DNA of 35,735 nucleotides from an uncultured Collinsella sp. (GTDB lineage: Bacteria; Actinomycetota; Coriobacteriia; Coriobacteriales; Coriobacteriaceae). A program made the translations under genes and the position numbers. The notes beneath the pieces are model-generated. The model saw only the letters and a program-made list of their open reading frames with translations, was not told the DNA's origin and made no database searches. Below are positions 30,328-35,735 of this stretch, one piece after another. The DNA lies in contig CAAENX010000004.1 of NCBI GenBank assembly GCA_900757495.1, positions 1 through 35,735 of the forward strand, read 5' to 3'. Numbering within the stretch: position 1 is the first letter of the stretch; every line of letters starts with the position of its first letter.

Positions 30328-30915
30328 TTACAGTGAGCCCTTGGTGCTGGGGATTCCTTGCACGCGGGAATCAAGCTCGCAGGCGTGGCGCATCGTGCGT
30401 CCCACGGCCTTAAAGGCGGCCTCGATAATGTGGTGCGAGTTGCCGCCCGCCAGCTCGCGCACGTGCAGCGTGAGTTTGGCGTCTCGCGCAAAAGCGTAGA
30501 AGAACTCGACGGCCAGCTCGGTATCAAAGGTGCCCACGCGCTCGGTCGGCACGGGTAGATCGCAATAGGCCTGCCCGCGACCCGAGATATCAACGGCGGC
30601 CATCACGAGCGTCTCGTCCATGGCAATCGCCGCATCGGCAAAGCGCGTAATGCCCGCCTTGTCACCCAGTGCCTGGCAAAACGCCTCGCCCAGCACAATG
30701 CCCGTGTCCTCGACGGTGTGGTGCGCGTCGACCTCCACGTCGCCCACCGCATGTACCGTCAGATCGAACAGACCATGACGGCCAAAGGCGTTGAGCATGT
30801 GGTCGAAAAACGGCACGCCGGTCGAGATATCGCACACGCCGGATCCGTCCAGATCGAGCCTAACGACAATGTCGGTCTCGCCCGTCTTGCGGGTCACCTC
30901 GACATAACGGCCCAT
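30328..30915 (-). CDS. hisB: Imidazoleglycerol-phosphate dehydratase
   Basis: This 195-residue monofunctional enzyme (no N-terminal phosphatase domain) has the Mn-binding His-rich motifs FFDHMLNAFGRHG, DAHHTVEDTGI and NSHHIIEAAFKA. It removes water from imidazole glycerol phosphate to give imidazole acetol phosphate. Its ATG follows the hisC stop directly, with GGAGGAG inside the end of hisC. Confidence 0.97.
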   Translation of the reverse strand: MGRYVEVTRKTGETDIVVRLDLDGSGVCDISTGVPFFDHMLNAFGRHGLFDLTVHAVGDVEVDAHHTVEDTGIVLGEAFCQALGDKAGITRFADAAIAMDETLVMAAVDISGRGQAYCDLPVPTERVGTFDTELAVEFFYAFARDAKLTLHVRELAGGNSHHIIEAAFKAVGRTMRHACELDSRVQGIPSTKGSL

Positions 30916-32031
30916 CTACATCTCCTCCTTCACCAGCGCGGCAAACGCTGCCAGCACCTCGTCGTTTTCCTGCGGGGTACCCACGGTAATGCGCAGACAG
31001 TCCGCAAGCCCCGGCGCGTAGCTAAAGTCACGCACCAAAATCGAATACTCATCGCGCAGACGCTCGCGCACGCGCGTGGCGTGCGGCGTGCGCACGAGCA
31101 CAAAGTTCGCTGCGCTCGGCCACGCCTCCACGGGCATGCCCTCGGCAGCCATTGCGCGCAGGGCGCACAACTCGCGTTCGCGCTCGGATGCAACTTGCGC
31201 CACCACAGGCGCATACGCATCGCGGGCACGCACGCAGGCAAGCGCCGCGGCCTGGCTCAGCACGTTGACTGAATAGATCTGGCGAATCGCCGCGAACACG
31301 TCGATGACCTCGAGGGCCGCGATCACGTAGCCCAGACGCGTGCCGGCGGCGCCAAACGCCTTGGACAGCGTATGCAAAATCACCAGGTTAGGATGCTCGG
31401 CGATAAGCCCTTGCGCCGTGGTGGCCGCGCCAAACGAATCGTCGGCAAACTCCACGTAGGCCTCGTCGACCATCACCATGCCGGGGCAGGCATCGCACAG
31501 GGCAGCGATAAAGTCGAGCGGCGCCACGTCGCCCGTGGGATTGTTGGGCGAGGTCACAATCGCCAGGTTGCACTCGGGCGCTGCCGCAAGCACGGCAGCC
31601 TGGTCGAGCTCAAAGGTCACCGGATCGCGCCACACGTCGCTCACCTCGGTCTGGCAGAGCGACGCAAAGAACGCATACTCGCTAAAGCATGGCGGGCAGT
31701 TGAGCAGGGTCCGCCCCGCGCCGCCAAACGCCAGCAGGTAGTTATAGAGCAGCTCGTCGCCGCCGTTGCCCACGCAGATGTTCTCGCGTGCCACGCCATG
31801 CCAAGCGGCAAGCTCGTCGCGCAGGTCGTTGGACATGGGGTCGGGATAGCGGTTGAGCGGCGTGGCGGCGAGCGCCGCGTCGACCGCCTCGCGCACGCCG
31901 GCCGGCACGGGATAGGTGTTCTCGTTGGCCGAAAGGTTGATGCGCGTGGGCGTAAAGTTGGGATCGTAGGGCTCAATGCCGGCCAAGTAGGGCTGGACGA
32001 GTTCCTTCATGCGAGGCGTCAGCTCGGCCAT
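30916..32031 (-). CDS. hisC: Histidinol-phosphate aminotransferase
   Basis: From ATG 32031 the product has 371 residues; the open frame extends further upstream into hisD, but that is overlap. It is a fold-type I PLP enzyme, with INLSANENTYPVP for substrate binding, the SPNNPTGD loop, the VDEAYVEF aspartate and the PLP lysine Lys224 in LHTLSKAFGAAGTRLGY. It transfers the amino group of glutamate to imidazole acetol phosphate. Its start lies one base after the hisD stop (TAATATG). Confidence 0.97.
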   Translation of the reverse strand: MAELTPRMKELVQPYLAGIEPYDPNFTPTRINLSANENTYPVPAGVREAVDAALAATPLNRYPDPMSNDLRDELAAWHGVARENICVGNGGDELLYNYLLAFGGAGRTLLNCPPCFSEYAFFASLCQTEVSDVWRDPVTFELDQAAVLAAAPECNLAIVTSPNNPTGDVAPLDFIAALCDACPGMVMVDEAYVEFADDSFGAATTAQGLIAEHPNLVILHTLSKAFGAAGTRLGYVIAALEVIDVFAAIRQIYSVNVLSQAAALACVRARDAYAPVVAQVASERERELCALRAMAAEGMPVEAWPSAANFVLVRTPHATRVRERLRDEYSILVRDFSYAPGLADCLRITVGTPQENDEVLAAFAALVKEEM

Positions 32032-32032
32032 A

Positions 32033-33469
32033 TTAGGCCTCCCCGCCGGTCGCGTTAGCGCCATCCGCGCCCGCAGCCGCCAAGTCCACACCCTCGGCGA
32101 CCGTCGCCGCGGCGTCGCCCGGCCAGGCAACCTTGGTCAGGTCGGCCGCCGCCAGCGACTCGGCGCTCACGGAATCCTCGCCCTGTTCCAGCACGCGACG
32201 ACGCAGGGCGGCAGAAAGCGCGTGTGCCCACAGACCCTCGGCCTCGGCTAGACGCTGCGTGGCAGGAGCATCGGAGAGCAGGCCCTCGGGTGTATAGCAA
32301 ATGACACTCGAGCGCTTGACGAACTCTTCGACCGAAAGCGGGTTGGAGAACATGGCCGTGCCGCCGGTCGGCAGCGTGTGGTTGGGGCCAGCAACATAAT
32401 CGCCGAGCGGCTCGGAGCTCCAGGCGCCCACAAAGATGGCGCCGGCGTTGCGGATGCCGCCGAGCAGGCCCATTGCATCCTTGCAGTGCAGCTCCAGGTG
32501 CTCGGGCGCCACGGTGTTCACGGCCTCGACGGCGGCAGCCATATCGGCGGCCACCACGATGGTGCCCTCGTTGTCGAGCGAAGAGCGCGTGATCTCGGCA
32601 CGCGGCGACTGCGCCACTAGAATGTCGATACCCGCCTCGACCTCGCGCGCAAACTGCTCGTCGCAGGTCACCAGATAGCAGGCGGCCAGCGGATCGTGCT
32701 CGGCCTGGGCCATCAGGTCGGCCGCGACCACCATGGGCTTGGCCGTGGCATCGGCCAGCACGCAGACCTCGGAGGGGCCGGCGACCATGTCGATGCCCAC
32801 GTCGCCCGAGACAATCTGCTTGGCCGCGGCGACAAAGGCGTTGCCCGGGCCGGTGATCTTGTCGACGCGCGGAATGGTCTCGGTACCGTACGCCAGCGCG
32901 GCCACGGCCTGGGCGCCGCCCACCATATAGATCTCGTCCACGCCGCCGAGCTTGGCCGCGGCGAGCGTATAGGGGCTGATCAGGCCGTCCTTTTGTGGCG
33001 GCGTCACCATGACCACGCGCTTGACGCCGGCCACCTTGGCAGGGATAGCGTTCATGAGCACGGTGGAGGGATACTGCGCGCGACCGCCCGGCACGTAGAT
33101 GCCGGCCGCGGCAAGCGGGGTCACCTTAACGCCGAGCATCGTGCCGTCCGGGCGCGTGGTAAACCAGCTCTGCTCGACCTCGCGCTGGTGAAACTCACGG
33201 ATCTGGCGCGCAGCCTTCTCGAGCGCGGCGACAAAGGCCGGGTCGAGGCCTTCGAGCGCAGCATCGATCTGCTCTTGCGGCAGACGAAAGCTTTGCAGCT
33301 CGACACCGTCAAAACGCTGGCAGTAATCGCGCACCGCAGCATCGCCGTTGACACGCACGTTGGCCACGATATCGCGGGCGGCGTCGACGATGTTTTGCGG
33401 CAGCACACCCTTGCGGTTGAGCTGGTTGGCAACGAGGAGCTCACCGGGAGCAAGCTTGATGGTCTTCAT
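32033..33469 (-). CDS. hisD: Histidinol dehydrogenase
   Basis: This 478-residue NAD- and Zn-dependent enzyme carries out the last two oxidations to histidine. GIYVPGGRAQYPSTVLMNAI, the glycine-rich TGPGNAFVAAAKQ, AGPSEVCVLAD, the zinc ligand His in MAQAEHDPLA and APEHLEL are all in place. It is longer than the usual 430 residues because of an Ala/Gly/Asp-rich tail of about 45 residues (from LEQGEDSVSAESLAAADLTK on), which may be disordered. It lies 105 bp after hisZG, a gap in which I see no other gene. Confidence 0.97.
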   Translation of the reverse strand: MKTIKLAPGELLVANQLNRKGVLPQNIVDAARDIVANVRVNGDAAVRDYCQRFDGVELQSFRLPQEQIDAALEGLDPAFVAALEKAARQIREFHQREVEQSWFTTRPDGTMLGVKVTPLAAAGIYVPGGRAQYPSTVLMNAIPAKVAGVKRVVMVTPPQKDGLISPYTLAAAKLGGVDEIYMVGGAQAVAALAYGTETIPRVDKITGPGNAFVAAAKQIVSGDVGIDMVAGPSEVCVLADATAKPMVVAADLMAQAEHDPLAACYLVTCDEQFAREVEAGIDILVAQSPRAEITRSSLDNEGTIVVAADMAAAVEAVNTVAPEHLELHCKDAMGLLGGIRNAGAIFVGAWSSEPLGDYVAGPNHTLPTGGTAMFSNPLSVEEFVKRSSVICYTPEGLLSDAPATQRLAEAEGLWAHALSAALRRRVLEQGEDSVSAESLAAADLTKVAWPGDAAATVAEGVDLAAAGADGANATGGEA

Positions 33470-33574
33470 ATCGGTATCCCCTATCGGTCGAGGTTGCGTT
33501 TGGAAAACGAGATGCCGGGCAGCGGCACCAATCGGCCCGCAGTCCGGATATGGGGGCGCCCGTGCGCGCTCGCG

Positions 33575-35290
33575 CTATTGTGCCGAGCCCGCGACGGGCT
33601 CAAAATGCTTGTCCTTCACGGCAGCCGCCAGGCGATCGGCCAGGTTGCGAACGCGCGGATCCAGGCGCGCGGCACCCGGGTTGACGAAGAAGCGGGCCGT
33701 GCAGTCCATAATGCGGCCGGTGATGACCAGGTCGTTGTCGCGCAGCGTGGCGCCCGTGGCGGTGATATCCACGATGCGATCGGTCATACCGACGATGGGT
33801 CCCAGCTCGATGTTGCCGTGCAGCGAAACAATGTCGGCGTTCACGCCGCGCTCGGCATACCAGGCACTCGCGATGCGCGGGTACTTGGTTGCCACGCGAA
33901 GCGAACCGCGGCGGGCATAGTTGCGCTCGGCCTGACCGGCGCGCCAAGCGGGCTCAGCCTCAATAAAGGTGCACAGGCCGTAACCCAAATCGACCAGCTG
34001 CAGCAAGTTGAGGTCGGCCTCGATGAGCGAGTCCCACCCGCAGATGCCGCAGTCGGCACCGCCGCAGCCCACAAAGGCGGGCGCATCGCTGGGGCGCACG
34101 ATGACAAACTCGATATCGCCGACCGCGCCCTCGCCGGCACGCGTATCGCGGCCGCGCACGATCAGGTGACGGCCGGGGTCGCGCAGCTCGGAGACGTCCA
34201 GGCCCGCGGCCTCGAGCACGTCGAGCGTGTCGGCCTTAAGCGAGCCCTTGGGAACGGCGATGCGCAGCGGACCCTCGGCACCACGGCCCGCGGCGTGGTC
34301 GCCGTCGGAAGCGGCGTCCTCAGCCGAAGTGTGCGCGGCCTCCAGACGCTCGAGCGAAAAGGCAAATCCCGCCGCCGGTACCTCGATGCCATCGCCAAAC
34401 GCGCCGGTAAAGATGGAGTCGTAGCGACCGCCCGAACCCACCGGATCGGGCAGGCCACCGGCATAGGCCTTAAAGACCAGGCCCGTGTAGTAATAAAAAG
34501 AGTTCATGATGGAGAAGTCGAAGGACAGCACCTGGGCGTCCTCGGGAGCCAGGCCCTCGACCAGGGCACGCAGCTCGCGCGTCAGCGGCGCGACGATACC
34601 GGCAGCTTCCAGCAGCGCATCCACACGGTCGAGTATCTCGGCACCGCCGTGCAAGCGCGGCAGCTCGCTAATGGCGGCCTTGACGGCCTCGGGCTCGGCG
34701 CTTGCCGCCACGCGGGCATCGAGGCCCACAAAGTCATTGGCGTGCACGCAGCGCAGGGCCTCGGCAGCCAGCTCGCGATCCTCGCACGCCGCGAGCAGCT
34801 CCTTAAAAGGACGCACGCTACCTGCGATAATGCGCGCATCGGGCAACGCCAGCTTGCGCACGGCCTCGGCTACCAGCGAGACAATCTCGACATCGCCCGC
34901 GGCGTCGCCCGCACCGATGAGCTCAAAGCCCAGCTGCGTAAACTGACGCGAGCCGCCGGCATTGCGCTGGCACTCGCGAACCACCGGCGCCTCGTAGCGC
35001 AGGCGCAGGGGCAGGTCGGCCGCGCGCATGCGGGTCGAAACCAAGCGCACAATCGGCAACGTGTTGTCGGGACGGACCACCAGCAAACGCCCATCATCGT
35101 CAAAGAGCTTAAACGGCGTGTCCGCAATGCGGCCACCTTCCTCGAGCGAACCCTTGTCCTCGAGCAGCGGCGTCTCAACCGGCAGGTAATGATGCTCCCT
35201 AAAGCAGCCCTTCACCGTACATGCGATCTCCTCGCGTGCCTGAGCCTCCTCGGGCAATATGTCCCGGAATCCCCACGGTGTGGCCGTCAT
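33575..35290 (-). CDS. hisZG: Fused HisZ-HisG: ATP phosphoribosyltransferase regulatory plus catalytic subunit
   Basis: This 571-residue protein joins two normally separate proteins. Residues 1-320 form a HisRS-like HisZ domain: PWGFRDILPEEA, VRPDNTLPIVRLVSTRM, RECQRNAGGSRQFTQLGFEL and YYYTGLVFKAYAGGL, then GSGGRYDSI. A linker of about 20 residues (320-340, rich in Ala, Asp, Gly) leads into a short-form HisG domain from about 341: LRIAVPKGSLKADTLDVLEA, FVIVRPSDAPAFV, CGICGWDSL, RVATKYPRIAS and the PRPP loop DITATGATLRDNDL. The first histidine step, ATP + PRPP to PR-ATP, is thus on one chain with its regulator. Short HisG needs HisZ for histidine inhibition. SD GAGGAGG precedes the ATG. First gene of the operon. 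Confidence 0.93.
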   Translation of the reverse strand: MTATPWGFRDILPEEAQAREEIACTVKGCFREHHYLPVETPLLEDKGSLEEGGRIADTPFKLFDDDGRLLVVRPDNTLPIVRLVSTRMRAADLPLRLRYEAPVVRECQRNAGGSRQFTQLGFELIGAGDAAGDVEIVSLVAEAVRKLALPDARIIAGSVRPFKELLAACEDRELAAEALRCVHANDFVGLDARVAASAEPEAVKAAISELPRLHGGAEILDRVDALLEAAGIVAPLTRELRALVEGLAPEDAQVLSFDFSIMNSFYYYTGLVFKAYAGGLPDPVGSGGRYDSIFTGAFGDGIEVPAAGFAFSLERLEAAHTSAEDAASDGDHAAGRGAEGPLRIAVPKGSLKADTLDVLEAAGLDVSELRDPGRHLIVRGRDTRAGEGAVGDIEFVIVRPSDAPAFVGCGGADCGICGWDSLIEADLNLLQLVDLGYGLCTFIEAEPAWRAGQAERNYARRGSLRVATKYPRIASAWYAERGVNADIVSLHGNIELGPIVGMTDRIVDITATGATLRDNDLVITGRIMDCTARFFVNPGAARLDPRVRNLADRLAAAVKDKHFEPVAGSAQ

Positions 35291-35326
35291 CTGGTGAGCC
35301 TCCTCATGCTGTGCTTCGCATAGAAC

Positions 35327-35356
35327 AGAAGACCGGCATAGCTCCGCCGGTCTTCT
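35327..35356 (-). promoter_or_regulatory. Leader hairpin of the his operon
   Basis: AGAAGACCGGC and GCCGGTCTTCT form a perfect 11-bp stem with an 8-base loop, 37 bases before the hisZG ATG on the minus strand. A candidate -10 (TATGCT, about 35367-35372) lies just upstream. No T run follows, so it is more likely a 5'-leader structure than a terminator. I see no T-box signature and no His-rich leader peptide. Confidence 0.45.
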
Positions 35357-35552
35357 GGGTACTTTAGCATACTAGAGTGCTTGCGGGGAAAATCGTCTCC
35401 CTCGGCTCACAGCGTATTCATTTAGAAACATAGGGGCGAGCCCTCAGCTCAATCTGGCGATTCCCCCAGCCCAGCAGGAAAGCGCGTCCCACTCCGAGCC
35501 GCAAGCCCGGGATGAACTTTCCGCCGAAGACACCCTGCGCCGACAGCAACGC
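35357..35552. other. Upstream region of the his operon, no gene seen
   Basis: About 195 bp with a possible -10 box for hisZG near 35367-35372 and only a weak -35. No open frame with a ribosome binding site is present. Confidence 0.4.
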
Positions 35553-35585
35553 AAAAAGGGCGCCCGCGCAAATGCGGACGCCCTT
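35553..35585 (-). terminator. Intrinsic terminator of the upstream minus-strand gene
   Basis: On the minus strand AAGGGCG-x-CCGC pairs with GCGG-x-CGCCCTT and runs into TTTTT. It lies about 50 bp after the stop of the partial gene at the right edge. Confidence 0.85.
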
Positions 35586-35636
35586 GTGTAGGGTCGAGAT
35601 ATCAACCAGCCAAGATATCGGACCTGCGACCAGCTC

Positions 35637-35735
35637 TTAGTAGTCGAACTGGTGGTAGTAGCGGCGGTACTTGAGGTTGTGCTTGGTGACCAGCTCGTAG
35701 TTGCGCGAGAGGCGGTCGGTGGTCAGCACGGACAG
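35637..35735 (-). CDS. C-terminal end of an unidentified protein (partial)
   Basis: The last 32 codons of a minus-strand gene enter from the right edge: LSVLTTDRLSRNYELVTKHN, then LKYRRYYHQFDY and a TAA. It is followed by a clear terminator, which supports a real gene end. The segment is too short and too unspecific for me to name a family. Confidence 0.6.
   Translation of the reverse strand: MSVLTTDRLSRNYELVTKHNLKYRRYYHQFDY

Noticed and set aside
32696..35323. 875-codon plus-strand open frame opposite hisD and hisZG
   Set aside because: Composition rich in Gly, His, Gln, Arg and Val from reversed codons; both strand partners are certain genes.
35291..35552. T-box or histidine leader peptide before the his operon
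   Set aside because: No AGGGTGG-type T-box sequence and no His-codon run are visible on the minus strand.

Overview
The window looks like a chromosomal segment of a high-GC gut actinobacterium of the class Coriobacteriia, most likely a Collinsella. This is inferred from gene content, the alanine/glycine-rich coding style, gene order and the HisZ-HisG fusion; no 16S gene is present to prove it. Two AT-richer patches, about 1.2-4.7 kb and the 290 bp before 10.86 kb, look acquired or degraded.

Layout. 1-5.0 kb is a wreckage zone: the 3' end of an IS256-type transposase with a probable terminal repeat, a fossil IS200-type TnpA, a single-chain restriction-modification protein whose nuclease part has lost its start codon, the first 100 residues of a GHKL ATPase, and the tail of an AAA/DUF4143 ATPase. 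4.7-7.4 kb holds small regulators and unknowns. 7.4-10.6 kb is a minus-strand cluster: unknown protein, VirD4-like ATPase without its membrane anchor, ClpP-family protease, unknown protein. It is divergent from a 477-residue protein that resembles the back half of an adenine methylase joined to a specificity-like domain but lacks the methylase motifs. 12.4-15.6 kb carries a DUF4342 membrane protein and an OmpR-type two-component system, bracketed by two copies of a 184-bp hairpin element. 15.7-17.2 kb has a VOC protein, an orphan PTS IIB and a TPR-like membrane protein. tRNA-Leu(TAA) follows, with its 3' end and terminator duplicated 196 bp downstream. 17.7-24.1 kb has two intact AAA/DUF4143 ATPases flanking Ppx/GppA, a FtsB/DivIC-like protein and enolase. 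24.1-26.1 kb has MazG, a YfcE-type phosphodiesterase and a stand-alone LarC C-terminal domain.

26.4-35.3 kb is a complete histidine pathway: hisZG (fused), hisD, hisC, hisB, a strong hairpin, hisH, hisA, hisF, hisI and hisE on the minus strand, with a PHP-type histinol-phosphate phosphatase converging from the other side. All ten steps from PRPP and ATP to histidine are covered.

The most unusual observations are: (a) both intact AAA/DUF4143 genes are preceded by unrelated tandem repeats with exactly the same 33-bp period; (b) the paired 184-bp hairpin elements show compensatory base changes; (c) the VirD4-without-membrane/ClpP/pseudo-methylase locus; (d) the HisZ-HisG fusion; (e) the duplicated tRNA 3' end.
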